DNA from: Henriciella marina DSM 19595
GTDB lineage: Bacteria > Pseudomonadota > Alphaproteobacteria > Caulobacterales > Hyphomonadaceae
DNA: 64,000 nt
Direction: 5' to 3'
NCBI RefSeq assembly: GCF_000376805.1
Contig: NZ_AQXT01000002.1
Coordinates: 1,798,001-1,862,000, forward strand
The notes under the pieces were generated by a model, which made no database searches, had not been told where the DNA came from, and worked only from the letters and a program-made list of their open reading frames with translations. Shown piece by piece: positions 55,096 through 63,649 of the stretch (within the stretch, counting starts at the first letter, position 1; every line of letters begins with the position of its first letter). Made by a program: the position numbers and the translations under genes.

Positions 55096-55458
55096 CTAGC
55101 CGTCGATAATGATCGGGTCACCGGGCTTGGACACTGGCGCTTCTGGCTCTTGCGCGATCGGGCCGAGACATATCTCGGTCAGCCGTCCGCGCTGGCGCTC
55201 AGAGACGGGTTCTGGAATACGGGCCTCTTCGCCATCGGCGATCAGATCACAATTGCAATCGACGCCATCGACCCTTTCGCCATCGACAGTGTGCTCGATG
55301 ATCTTGCAGCCAGCCTCGTCAGCTTTGGTCCACATCCGCGTGTTGAAGCTCTGACCGCTGGCGGTGTCCCAGCTTGTCGAGATGGAGCGACAGATTTCCT
55401 CACCCGTCGCAGGCAGGACAATGGCAAGGGCGGCAATGACGAGAAAATGGTGTTTCAT
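55096..55458 (-). CDS. Secreted hypothetical protein with six cysteines
   Basis: 120 residues from ATG 55458. Signal peptide about 1-17. The mature part has CRSISTSW, then CKIIEHTVDGERVDGVDCNCD and EICLGPI: Cys residues likely to pair in the periplasm. The C-terminus is Pro/Glu-rich. No family recognised. It is the last of a run of minus-strand genes with the EthD and purS genes. Confidence 0.68.
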   Translation of the reverse strand: MKHHFLVIAALAIVLPATGEEICRSISTSWDTASGQSFNTRMWTKADEAGCKIIEHTVDGERVDGVDCNCDLIADGEEARIPEPVSERQRGRLTEICLGPIAQEPEAPVSKPGDPIIIDG

Positions 55459-55498
55459 ACTGAAATCCAAAGCATGAACCGGGCCATGCCGAAGTCCC

Positions 55499-55867
55499 CT
55501 AGCCAACGATCACATGCTCTTCATTGAACCACAGAGGTGAGCGCGGCAAGTCGATAAACTTGCGCTCATCCTCAAGCAGGGCCGCGCCAGCTTCTGCGTT
55601 TCCTTCGTTCTCGCCCGCCGCGAACAGAGCCTCCCAACTCTCGAAGAAGATTTCGGCGATGCCATCATACATGTCCGGTGCGTCCCGGCTGCCACGCATC
55701 ACCCCATTGAAATCATGCGTCAGCGCGTGCGTCTGGACATAGCGCGCAATACCAAGCGTCTTTGCGTGCTTTGCAACCAGCGGCGCATGGTTCTCGCGCC
55801 AGTATGTCTGGAACTCGTCTCGCGACAGATGCGGCAGTCTGTGCAGACAGAATGTGAGCTTGATCAT
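55499..55867 (-). CDS. EthD family protein
   Basis: 122 residues from ATG 55867 with GGGAGGA upstream. It opens MIKLTFCLHRLPHLSRDEFQTYWRENHAPLV, the dimeric alpha-beta barrel signature of EthD, with ARYVQTHA and DGIAEIFFESWEALFAA following. EthD-like proteins assist in degradation or act as small enzymes. Its role here is unknown. Confidence 0.9.
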   Translation of the reverse strand: MIKLTFCLHRLPHLSRDEFQTYWRENHAPLVAKHAKTLGIARYVQTHALTHDFNGVMRGSRDAPDMYDGIAEIFFESWEALFAAGENEGNAEAGAALLEDERKFIDLPRSPLWFNEEHVIVG

Positions 55868-55910
55868 GTCTGGTCCTCCCTGGTTTTCGGGAAGACTAGC
55901 GAGGCAACGC

Positions 55911-56153
55911 CTATTCGACCAGTTCGTATCGATAGGATTCGATGACCGTATTGGCGAGCAGCTTCTCGCACATTTCCTTGACGCGGGCATCGGCCTTGCC
56001 GGCTTCAACGCCGTCGAGGTCCAGCTCGATCACTTTGCCGATACGCGCGCCCTGCACTTCATCATAGCCCATACGGCCAAGCGTATCAGCAACCGCCTTG
56101 CCCTGCGGATCGAGAACGCCGGGTTTCAGGCCGACATGGACAATGGCTTTCAT
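55911..56153 (-). CDS. purS: Phosphoribosylformylglycinamidine synthase subunit PurS
   Basis: 80 residues from ATG 56153. MKAIVHVGLKPGVLDPQGKAVADTLGRMGYDEVQGARIGKVIELDL is the PurS pattern, with MCEKLLANTVIESYRYEL at the end. PurS bridges PurQ and PurL in the fourth purine step. PurQ and PurL genes do not follow here, and a sulfotransferase lies between it and purC. Confidence 0.95.
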   Translation of the reverse strand: MKAIVHVGLKPGVLDPQGKAVADTLGRMGYDEVQGARIGKVIELDLDGVEAGKADARVKEMCEKLLANTVIESYRYELVE

Positions 56154-56206
56154 GGGCAAAGGTCTCCGCTCAAAACTGACGCGTTCCGTCTAGCTGATTT
56201 CGTTTC

Positions 56207-56917
56207 CTATTGAAACGCGAGCGCTGCGGCAATCACCCCTGCAGCGACAAGCGCGCCGAGAATCCACGGCGCGCGGTTCAGCCAGGTGAAGGCAGCCACC
56301 CGCTTTCTGAAATCGGCCCGGTCATTCACATTCGGGAAGGGCTTGTCTGGCACCGGCTCTCCGAGAAACGTGCAGAGCGGTTCCCACCCCTCTTTTGGAT
56401 GGAAGACCAGCAACCGGTCAGCCGGGATCGTCGCCTTCACATCGGCTTCATGCTGCTCGAAGACTTTTCTGGCGTGTTCCTTGTCCTCGAAACGGCCGTC
56501 GAAGACGCGTTCCCAGATCGCATTGCGGGTCATTTCCTTGATCTTGCGGACCTTGGGAATGAGCGTCATCCAGCGGGGAATGCCCGCCGAAACGGGATAG
56601 ATCGTTTCGCGCACGCTTTCATACCAGCTATCGAAACTGCGCGTCGTCAGTATGACTTTCGCATCCGGATAGTGCTGAGAAAGCTCACGCCAGTAGGCCG
56701 AAGAGGGAAAATCCACGCTGGCCTGAAAGCCGTAAAACACCGCATCCCAGTCGGGCGTTTCGCCTTTGCCGATGGCGTGCCAGCTATCGAGCTGAAAATC
56801 GCTCGGAAAGACTTCCATCATGTGATGGCATTTGGCGTAGCCGAGTTTTTCGAGCGCGGCTTTCATGGAAAGCGTGCCGGTACGGCCAAACCCCGCGCCG
56901 ATGATCTTGAGTGCCAT
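56207..56917 (-). CDS. Sulfotransferase family protein with C-terminal membrane anchor
   Basis: 236 residues. The phosphosulfate-binding loop is GAGFGRTGTLSMKAAL near 7-22, and KVILTTRSFDSWYESV near 90-105 carries the second nucleotide-binding region. A single hydrophobic segment at about 215-234 would anchor the C-terminus. It likely belongs to the group of bacterial sulfotransferase-like proteins of unknown acceptor. It sits within the purine genes. Confidence 0.88.
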   Translation of the reverse strand: MALKIIGAGFGRTGTLSMKAALEKLGYAKCHHMMEVFPSDFQLDSWHAIGKGETPDWDAVFYGFQASVDFPSSAYWRELSQHYPDAKVILTTRSFDSWYESVRETIYPVSAGIPRWMTLIPKVRKIKEMTRNAIWERVFDGRFEDKEHARKVFEQHEADVKATIPADRLLVFHPKEGWEPLCTFLGEPVPDKPFPNVNDRADFRKRVAAFTWLNRAPWILGALVAAGVIAAALAFQ

Positions 56918-56949
56918 GACCTTGTCCCCCCAGTCAGGAAGGCGTCAGG

Positions 56950-57720
56950 CTACTTCACACCATTGTTGAAGTCGATGACATCCCCGCCCTGGGCGCTTTC
57001 CTTGATGATACCAAGACGGCGCGCAACTTCGGCGTAGGCCTCGGTCACCCCGCCAAGGTCACGGCGGAACCGGTCCTTGTCGAGCTTCTCATTGGTCTCA
57101 TAGTCCCAGAGACGGCAGCTATCGGGGCTGATCTCGTCAGCCAGGATCGTGCGCACAAGGTCGCCCTCGAAATGGCGGCCAAACTCCAGCTTGAAGTCGA
57201 TGAGCCGGATGCCGACGGCGGAGAAGAGACCCGACATGAAGTCGTTTATGCGCAGGGCAAGAGAGATGATGTCGTCCATCTCCTGCTGGCTGGCCCAGCC
57301 AAAGGCGGCGATATGCTCCTCTGAAACCAGCGGATCGCCCAGTTCATCCTTCTTGTAGCAGAACTCGACGATTGCCCGCGGCAGTGTCTCGCCTTCCGGG
57401 ATACCGAGGCGTTTCGACATGGTGCCAGCGGCCACATTGCGAACGATCACTTCCAGCGGAATGATCTCCACCTTCTTGATCAGCTGTTCGCGCATGTTGA
57501 GGCGCTTGATGAAGTGATTGGGGATGCCGACCGAAGCCAGCCGCGTCATCAGGAATTCGCTGATGCGGTTATTGAGGACACCCTTGCCATCCAGCACGGC
57601 GCGCTTTTCCGCGTTGAACGCGGTCGCGTCATCCTTGAAGTACTGGATCAGGGTTCCAGGCTCTGGTCCTTCGTAAAGGATCTTCGCCTTGCCCTCATAT
57701 ATCATGCGTCTGCGCGACAT
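56950..57720 (-). CDS. purC: Phosphoribosylaminoimidazole-succinocarboxamide synthase
   Basis: 256 residues, normal length. [34 protein letters not shown] is the nucleotide-binding start; [18 protein letters not shown] and [10 protein letters not shown] and [12 protein letters not shown] follow, all family hallmarks. It forms SAICAR in purine synthesis. It heads the minus-strand run and is divergent from the ATPase inhibitor gene, a common alphaproteobacterial pairing. Confidence 0.97.
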   Translation of the reverse strand: MSRRRMIYEGKAKILYEGPEPGTLIQYFKDDATAFNAEKRAVLDGKGVLNNRISEFLMTRLASVGIPNHFIKRLNMREQLIKKVEIIPLEVIVRNVAAGTMSKRLGIPEGETLPRAIVEFCYKKDELGDPLVSEEHIAAFGWASQQEMDDIISLALRINDFMSGLFSAVGIRLIDFKLEFGRHFEGDLVRTILADEISPDSCRLWDYETNEKLDKDRFRRDLGGVTEAYAEVARRLGIIKESAQGGDVIDFNNGVK

Positions 57721-57870
57721 GGCCGGTCCTCCGCAACGGGGGCAGACGCGCGGCTTGCCTGCGGACGCCCCCTGAACAAGGCGGATTGATAACGCGAGTA
57801 TCCGGGTGAAACAAATAATGATTCAGCAGGCCCGATAGGGCCCGTAACCTGCCGCGACGGCTCTATCGGC

Positions 57871-57899
57871 TTGCGCAGGCAGGCCTCGGCAATCTATAC
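57871..57899 (+). promoter_or_regulatory. Candidate promoter of the zeta inhibitor gene
   Basis: TTGCGC (57871-57876) and CTATAC (57894-57899) are 17 bases apart, 43 bases before the start codon. Confidence 0.5.
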
Positions 57900-57942
57900 C
57901 CCGGCCAGAGCCATTCATGCCCAATCAAGAGGAGGGCTTACC

Positions 57943-58272
57943 ATGAGCACATTCGACGATCGCGAGCGCGCCGAGGAAGCAAAATACGCCCACGACTCCG
58001 CCCTCAATTTCAAAGTTATGAACCGCCGCAACAAGCTGCTCGGACTCTGGGCAGCCGATCTCATGAACCTTTCCGGGTCCGAAGCCGACGCGTACGCAAA
58101 AACGGTTGTCATGGCCGATCTTGAAGAGCCAGGCGACGAAGATGTCTTCCGCAAGGTCCGCGGTGATTTCGATGCCAAGGGCGTTGACCGCTCCGACGCA
58201 CGCATCCGTGAGCACATGGCCGAACTCCTCGCCATCGCCCGCGAGCAGATCATGAAAGAAACGAAGGACTAG
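57943..58272 (+). CDS. F1-ATPase inhibitor zeta subunit (DUF1476)
   Basis: 109 residues from ATG 57943 with AAGAGGAGGG upstream. FDDRERAEEAKYAHDSALNFKVMNRRNKLLGLWAADLM is the typical beginning, whose N-terminal segment blocks the F1 rotor in Paracoccus. The remainder is a four-helix bundle with VMADLEEPGDEDVFRKVRGDFDAKGV. It prevents wasteful ATP hydrolysis when respiration stops. Confidence 0.93.
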   Translation: MSTFDDRERAEEAKYAHDSALNFKVMNRRNKLLGLWAADLMNLSGSEADAYAKTVVMADLEEPGDEDVFRKVRGDFDAKGVDRSDARIREHMAELLAIAREQIMKETKD

Positions 58273-58404
58273 GCGAGGCCGGTCGACAAGGCGGGGCGGC
58301 AAGGCCAGCGATCACTGCGGCGGGCCCGAGCCCTGCCCCTTGAAGCGCGGCGCCCCTCGCCACACATTTGACCTCTACACCGCATGATCCGATTGGAGAC
58401 CAGA

Positions 58405-58740
58405 ATGAGCGACGACGTCCAGCAAGCCATCGACAAGGCCGTGAAGAGCAATGACGTTGTGGTCTTCATGAAAGGCACGCCAACCTTCCCGCAGTGCGGT
58501 TTCTCCTCCGTCGTTGTGCAGGTGCTCGACTTTCTCGGCGTTGATTATGCCGCGACCAATGTCCTGGAAGATCAGACCATCCGCGAAGGTATCAAGGTCT
58601 ATTCCGACTGGCCAACGATCCCGCAGCTCTACGTCAAAGGCGAATTCGTCGGCGGCTGCGACATCATCAAGGAAATGTTCGAAAGCGGTGAACTCAAAGA
58701 GTTCATGGCCGAAAAAGGCATCGAGATGGAAGCGGCCTGA
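58405..58740 (+). CDS. grxD: Monothiol glutaredoxin, Grx4/GrxD type
   Basis: 111 residues from ATG 58405 with GGAGACC upstream. The CGFS active site is at 31-34 (TFPQCGFSS), and WPTIPQLYVKGEFVGGCDIIKEM binds glutathione. It carries [2Fe-2S] clusters, usually with a BolA protein. The BolA gene is not adjacent in this window. Confidence 0.97.
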   Translation: MSDDVQQAIDKAVKSNDVVVFMKGTPTFPQCGFSSVVVQVLDFLGVDYAATNVLEDQTIREGIKVYSDWPTIPQLYVKGEFVGGCDIIKEMFESGELKEFMAEKGIEMEAA

Positions 58741-58766
58741 GGCTTTCCTTTCAGTATGACATCCAC

Positions 58767-58799
58767 ACGCCGCAGCCTCCGGACTGCGGCGTTTTTTTT
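58767..58799 (+). terminator. Rho-independent terminator after grxD
   Basis: ACGCCGCAG (58767-58775) pairs with CTGCGGCGT (58784-58792), followed by TTTTTTT. Confidence 0.9.
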
Positions 58800-58868
58800 C
58801 TAATCGTTCGTCATGGCCACTTCGTCCAAACCTGCTAGCCTGCCCTGTCAACGATGCTGGGAACAAAC

Positions 58869-59702
58869 ATGACGGCTTGGCTAAAACGTGGAAACACAGC
58901 GGTCATAACGGGCGCGGCGGGGGGTATCGGACTTGAGGCGGCGCGGCGTTTCTCGGCGGCCGGCATGAACGTTGTCCTGGCCGACGTGAATGCAGAGGCT
59001 CTCGAGGCAGCAAAGACTTCCTTCCCAAATTCAGGCGGCGTTCTGACGAGAGTCTGCGATGTGTCAAACCCTGCGGCGGTCTCTGCGCTGTCCGAAACTG
59101 CTTCAGCGGAATTCGGACCGGTCCACTGCCTGATGAACAATGCGGGTATTGCGCGAATGGGCACCAAACCCTGGGAGGATATCGATGCGTTCAAAAGCAT
59201 GCTGGATATCAATCTCATGGGCGTCGTGCATGGCTGTCACGCCTTCATTCCATCAATGCTCGCGCACGGAGAGCCCGGCGCCATCATCAACACCGCGTCC
59301 AAACAGGGCATTACCCGCCCTCCTGGTAACTATGCCTACAACCTCTCCAAGGCGGGGGTGCTGGCCTACACCGAAAGCGTCGCGCACGCGCTTCGCGCTG
59401 AAGAAGACTGCCAGTTGGCCGCCCATTTGCTCGTGCCCGGCTTTGTTTATACGCCGATGATCAGCCGCTTCATCCCGCAAAAACCCCCTTTCGCCACCAC
59501 AGCCGAGGAAACAGTTGATTTCATGATGGATCGTCTCGATAGCGGCGACTTCTACATTATCTGCCCGGACAATGAGACACCGCGCAACCTGGATGAAAAA
59601 CGCATCCAGTGGACGGCCGACGACATCATCAAGAACCGTCCCGCTCTTTCGCGTTGGCATCCAGACTTCGAGGCAGCCTACAAAAAATTCGTGCAGGACT
59701 AG
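58869..59702 (+). CDS. Short-chain dehydrogenase/reductase
   Basis: 277 residues from ATG 58869; ATG 58854 is in frame but lacks a ribosome binding site. The cofactor motif is TGAAGGIG, NNAG follows, and the catalytic Tyr/Lys is in YAYNLSKAG with Ser in INTASKQG. DVNAEAL after strand 2 suggests NAD+ rather than NADP+. The C-terminal part is longer than a minimal SDR (NETPRNLDEKRIQWTADDI). Substrate unknown. Confidence 0.93.
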   Translation: MTAWLKRGNTAVITGAAGGIGLEAARRFSAAGMNVVLADVNAEALEAAKTSFPNSGGVLTRVCDVSNPAAVSALSETASAEFGPVHCLMNNAGIARMGTKPWEDIDAFKSMLDINLMGVVHGCHAFIPSMLAHGEPGAIINTASKQGITRPPGNYAYNLSKAGVLAYTESVAHALRAEEDCQLAAHLLVPGFVYTPMISRFIPQKPPFATTAEETVDFMMDRLDSGDFYIICPDNETPRNLDEKRIQWTADDIIKNRPALSRWHPDFEAAYKKFVQD

Positions 59703-59780
59703 TCGCAAGCGTCTGTGCAACTACCGTCTCCTGCGGATCGCCACGCCATTCAGACCATGACCTCAGAAAAAGGGCCTGCC

Positions 59781-60866
59781 ATGATGATCAAAGCCGTTCT
59801 GTTCGCGCTCGGAGCGCTCGCCGTTTCGACCACCGCGACCGCCGAAAACTGGGCCGCGCAGGCCGAACCGCACACCGTCCAACTCGAAAACTTTGAGTTT
59901 GGCACGGGCGAAATCATGCCAGTCACCATGAGTTATTACACGCTCGGCACACCGGAGAGAGATGCTGATGGCAAGATCACCAATGCGGTGATGCTTCTCC
60001 ACGGCACCGGCGGCAGCGGCACATCCCTGCTGCGCCCACTATTCGGTGATGAACTGTTCGGGCCCGGCCAGCCACTGGACCTCGCAGATACCTACATCAT
60101 CTCGCCCGACAATCTCGGTCATGGTGACAGCTCCAAGCCGAGCGACGGCATGCGGCTCGATTTCCCACGCTATGACTATGACGATATGGTGCGCGCCCAG
60201 TACCGTATGCTCACCGAACACGCAGATGTCGAAAGTCTCGACATGATTATCGGCACCTCCATGGGCTGCATGCACAGCTTCGTCTGGGGACCAGAGTATC
60301 CGGACTTCGTTGAACGTTTCGTCCCGCTCGCCTGCAACGCGATAGAGATCGCGGGCCGCAACCGCATGTTCCGCCAGATGATAATCGACGGCTTCGAGGA
60401 CGACCCTGACTATGACAGGGGCAACTATGAGGACGCAGCGGATCTGGAAACGGGCCAGCTTGTCTATGCGAACACGCTGATTCTGGCCGGCGGAAATCCG
60501 TATCGCCTCCAGGCTGAAGCACCGACGCGTGACGCCTCGATTGAAGCGCTGCATGCATCTCAGGAAGCCCTGAAGGCCCGCGCTGTCGATCCAAACGACA
60601 CGATCTACCAGTTCGATGCGTCGCGGACATACAACCCTGCGCCGCGTCTCTCTGAAATTGAGGTGCCCGTGCTCTGGATCAATTCAACCGACGACTTCAT
60701 CAACCCGCCGGGCCTCGGCGATCCCGAAGCGCTCGCCGCGCAGATGCCGAAAGCCCGCTTCGTCCTCATCCCCGCCAGCGAAGAAACCCGCGGACACGGC
60801 ACACATACGGCAGCGGCCATCTGGAAAGATGAGCTGATCGCATTTCTGGAGGCGCACCCGGAATAG
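59781..60866 (+). CDS. Secreted alpha/beta hydrolase of the homoserine acetyltransferase (MetX) family
   Basis: 361 residues from ATG 59781 (or 59784). A signal peptide (FALGALAVSTTATAE) exports it. The MetX fold is visible: MSYYTLGTP, HGTGGSGTSLL, the nucleophile elbow GTSMGCMHSFVWG, a catalytic Asp in STDDFINPPG and His in ETRGHGTH. Export and the altered MetX motifs (GTSMGC for GGSMGG) argue against methionine synthesis; an esterase-like role is likelier. Confidence 0.87.
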   Translation: MMIKAVLFALGALAVSTTATAENWAAQAEPHTVQLENFEFGTGEIMPVTMSYYTLGTPERDADGKITNAVMLLHGTGGSGTSLLRPLFGDELFGPGQPLDLADTYIISPDNLGHGDSSKPSDGMRLDFPRYDYDDMVRAQYRMLTEHADVESLDMIIGTSMGCMHSFVWGPEYPDFVERFVPLACNAIEIAGRNRMFRQMIIDGFEDDPDYDRGNYEDAADLETGQLVYANTLILAGGNPYRLQAEAPTRDASIEALHASQEALKARAVDPNDTIYQFDASRTYNPAPRLSEIEVPVLWINSTDDFINPPGLGDPEALAAQMPKARFVLIPASEETRGHGTHTAAAIWKDELIAFLEAHPE

Positions 60867-60969
60867 CGGCGAATAGCCATTCACGCGCGTCGACGTGCTG
60901 CGTGAGAAGACTGTTCTACTACGCTATCACGCTTTCCATTGGGGCCCGCCGCTGTTAAACGCGCGCCCC

Positions 60970-62325
60970 ATGAGCACACTTGTGGAAAATCCGCCGATCG
61001 CGCCTGTGAAGACCCAGCCGAAAGTGGGCATAGTCTCGCTTGGCTGCCCGAAGGCGCTGGTCGATTCTGAGCGCATCATCACGCGGCTGCGCGCCGAAGG
61101 CTATGCGATCTCACCGGACTATGCGGGGGCAGACCTTGTTCTCGTCAATACGTGCGGCTTCCTCGACAGCGCGCGCGATGAGAGCCTCGAAGCTATCGGC
61201 GAGGCGATCGAGGCAAATGGCAAGGTGATCGTCACGGGCTGCCTTGGTGCAGAACCGGACGTCATCCAGAAGGCGCATCCCAAGGTTCTCGCCGTCACGG
61301 GCCCGCATCAATATGAGCAGGTGATGGAGGCGGTTCATACCCACCTCACGCCGCCGCCTGATGCGTTCACCGACCTTGTGCCGGAAACGGGGCTGAAGCT
61401 CACCCCGCGTCATTATTCGTATCTGAAGATTTCAGAGGGCTGTAATAATCGCTGCAGCTTCTGCATCATTCCGAAGCTGCGCGGCGACCTTGTCTCCCGG
61501 CCGATCCATCATGTCCTCACAGAGGCCGAACAGCTCGTCCGGGCCGGTGTGAATGAGCTTCTGGTGATCAGCCAGGACACGTCTGCCTATGGCCTCGACG
61601 TGAAGTACGCCCCGCAAATGTGGAAGGGCGAAGAGTATGAGACCCGCTTCCTCGACCTGGCGCGCGGGCTCGGCTCCCTCGGGGCCTGGGTGCGCATGCA
61701 CTATGTTTACCCCTATCCACATGTCGACAAGGTCATCCCGCTGATGGCCGACGGGACGATCCTTCCCTATCTCGACATCCCGTTTCAGCATGCGTCTGCC
61801 AATGTGCTGAAAGCGATGAAACGCCCTGCCAAGCAGGACCGCGTCCTGGAGCGTATCCAGCAATGGCGCCGCGATGTTCCGGGCATGACCATCCGCTCGA
61901 CCTTCATTGTCGGCTTTCCGGGGGAAACCGAGGAAGACTTCGAAATCCTGCTCGACTTCATCCGCGAGGCGAAGATCGACCGGGCTGGCTGCTTCAAATA
62001 CGAAAACGTCCAGCACGCAGAAAGCCGCGACCTCCCGGGCCACCTGCCGGAAGAGGTCAAAGACGAACGCTGGCATCGCTTCATGGCGGTCCAGGCGGCG
62101 GTCTCGGCCGAGCGCGCCGAAGCGCAGATCGGCACCGTGCAGGATGTTATCATTGACGGGCCCGGCGAGGCTGATGGCGAGATGCTTGGGCGCAGCAAGG
62201 CCGATGCACCGGAAGTCGACGGCATCGTCTATCTCGACAAGGCCAGCCATCTTCAGCCAGGCGACATCGTCAGCGCCCGCATCACGGACGCCGACGAGTA
62301 TGACCTCTACGGCGAGCCTGCCTGA
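60970..62325 (+). CDS. rimO: Ribosomal protein S12 methylthiotransferase
   Basis: 451 residues from ATG 60970. The N-terminal UPF0004 domain has its three Cys (C26 in [13 protein letters not shown]62 in NTCGF, C91 in GCLG). The radical SAM motif is C158-x3-C162-x2-C165 (CNNRCSFC), and a TRAM domain ends the protein ([33 protein letters not shown]). It adds a methylthio group to Asp of ribosomal protein S12. Confidence 0.97.
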   Translation: MSTLVENPPIAPVKTQPKVGIVSLGCPKALVDSERIITRLRAEGYAISPDYAGADLVLVNTCGFLDSARDESLEAIGEAIEANGKVIVTGCLGAEPDVIQKAHPKVLAVTGPHQYEQVMEAVHTHLTPPPDAFTDLVPETGLKLTPRHYSYLKISEGCNNRCSFCIIPKLRGDLVSRPIHHVLTEAEQLVRAGVNELLVISQDTSAYGLDVKYAPQMWKGEEYETRFLDLARGLGSLGAWVRMHYVYPYPHVDKVIPLMADGTILPYLDIPFQHASANVLKAMKRPAKQDRVLERIQQWRRDVPGMTIRSTFIVGFPGETEEDFEILLDFIREAKIDRAGCFKYENVQHAESRDLPGHLPEEVKDERWHRFMAVQAAVSAERAEAQIGTVQDVIIDGPGEADGEMLGRSKADAPEVDGIVYLDKASHLQPGDIVSARITDADEYDLYGEPA

Positions 62326-62388
62326 TCAGGCGCCACCAACGTCCTCATCCTGAGCGAAGTCGAAGGACGAGGACGTAGGGCCGCCTGA
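62326..62388. repeat. Nested inverted repeat, REP-like, after rimO
   Basis: Outer arms TCAGGCG (62326-62332) and CGCCTGA (62382-62388) enclose an inner stem CGTCCTCATCC (62340-62350) with GGACGAGGACG (62365-62375), one mismatch. The inner part is the CTCATCCTGAGC-type repeat seen near 2157-2266. No T-run. Confidence 0.8.
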
Positions 62389-62400
62389 TAGCCGCCTCGC

Positions 62401-62784
62401 CTAGTTGCTCACATCGTTGCGAATGCGCACTACAGCGCCGTCCGGAATGCCAAGCTCTTCAAACGTCCAGCTCAGCGAGACGCCGTCAGGCAGATACGCT
62501 TCGCAATAGTCCTGACGCTCCCGATAGAAGCCAACCGAGAACCGGTCATCGCCAGATTTCTTGACGTTTGCGCCGATGAAATCCTTCGTCGTGCAGCCAT
62601 TTGATGTCACGCGTATGGTGATAGCGTCTGCGCTGACATCGGCGCCCATCAGCTCTCCATAATCGCGCTCTCCGCTCCAGTCTGCACGGACATGTTCGTC
62701 TGCATCGACGATCACGCAGCCGCTCAGCGCGAACGCCCCGACGAGGCCAGCCACCATGGTGGCTTTCAGATATTTTTGACCCAT
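62401..62784 (-). CDS. Putative lipoprotein, unknown function
   Basis: 127 residues from ATG 62784. A lipobox-like ALSGC follows a hydrophobic segment. The mature part is short and beta-rich with CTTKDF and YCEAYLPDGVSLSWTFEELGIPDGAVVRIRNDV. I do not recognise a family. It is divergent from the GIN-domain gene with a shared palindrome between the two starts. Confidence 0.75.
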   Translation of the reverse strand: MGQKYLKATMVAGLVGAFALSGCVIVDADEHVRADWSGERDYGELMGADVSADAITIRVTSNGCTTKDFIGANVKKSGDDRFSVGFYRERQDYCEAYLPDGVSLSWTFEELGIPDGAVVRIRNDVSN

Positions 62785-62810
62785 TGGATATTTCCTTATT
62801 GACTTACGAT

Positions 62811-62827
62811 AATCAATCGTATTGATT
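62811..62827. promoter_or_regulatory. 17-base palindrome between divergent envelope genes
   Basis: AATCAAT-CGT-ATTGATT is a perfect inverted repeat 27 bases before the lipoprotein start and about 60 before the GIN gene. TCGAT-AA-ATCGA and TTGACTT/AAGTCAA symmetry surrounds it. Shape and position suggest an operator. Confidence 0.55.
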
Positions 62828-62888
62828 TTCGATAAATCGAAGTCAAGCAAAATCTTGACAGAGACCGCAACAAGATAAGGAACTTGCC

Positions 62889-63584
62889 ATGTCCCCTCGC
62901 CTCACCCTTGCCGCGCTATCCCTTAGCACCGCGCTGGCACTCCCCGCTCTTGCCGAAACCCGTATCTATGATGTCGCCGGCTTCGACGCGATTGATGTCT
63001 CGGCCGGCATTGAAGTGACGTTCGAAACCGGAACGTCCACATCAGTCATCGTCGAGAATGAAGACGGCGACTTTGACGATATCGTCGTCAGCTCCAAGGA
63101 CGGCACGCTGACGCTGAAGCGCCCTCGCCGCCTCAGCTGGGGGAAAAGACGCCCGTCCTATTCGGTAATGGTTGGCACAGACGCCCTCTCCTCCCTCGAG
63201 GCCTCGTCCGGCTCAAGCCTGACCGGTAATGGCGTCAGCGCAGACGAATTGATGCTTGATGTCTCTTCTGGCGCAAGCATCACTGTTGGCGGCATTGTCG
63301 CCTGCGAAGTCAGCGCAGATTCTTCTTCGGGAGCGAGCATGGAGCTTGACGGCACCTGTGACACGATTTCGGCTGAGGCATCGTCCGGCTCGACGATTTC
63401 CGCCAGCGACCTCGTCTGTGACGCCCTGGACGCCGAAGTCTCATCTGGTGCCTCGATCCGGGCCCACGCGTCGGACCGCGTAAATGCCGAGGCCTCAAGC
63501 GGCGGCAGCGTGCGCGTAAAAGGCGGCGCAACGAATGTCACCATGGACAAGTCCAGCGGCGGCTCGATCCGCGTTTCAAGCTAG
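62889..63584 (+). CDS. GIN-domain (DUF2807) secreted protein
   Basis: 231 residues with a signal peptide (LALPALAE). The GIN head domain begins YDVAGFDAIDVSAGIEVTFETG and continues as right-handed beta-helix repeats: the pattern (A/D)xSSG(A/S)S(I/M/L) recurs about six times (ASSGSSL, VSSGASI, SSSGASM, ASSGSTI, VSSGASI, ASSGGSV). Surface or periplasmic; adhesin-like, function unknown. Confidence 0.9.
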   Translation: MSPRLTLAALSLSTALALPALAETRIYDVAGFDAIDVSAGIEVTFETGTSTSVIVENEDGDFDDIVVSSKDGTLTLKRPRRLSWGKRRPSYSVMVGTDALSSLEASSGSSLTGNGVSADELMLDVSSGASITVGGIVACEVSADSSSGASMELDGTCDTISAEASSGSTISASDLVCDALDAEVSSGASIRAHASDRVNAEASSGGSVRVKGGATNVTMDKSSGGSIRVSS

Positions 63585-63608
63585 ACGACGTATCACATCG
63601 ACGAATTG

Positions 63609-63640
63609 AAAAGGGCCTGCACCGCATGCGGGCCCTTTTT
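63609..63640. terminator. Bidirectional terminator between GIN gene and PPK2
   Basis: AAAAGGGCCTGC (63609-63620) pairs with GCGGGCCCTTTT (63628-63639) with one G-U pair; T-run on the right, A-run on the left. Confidence 0.88.
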
Positions 63641-63649
63641 ACCTACGGC

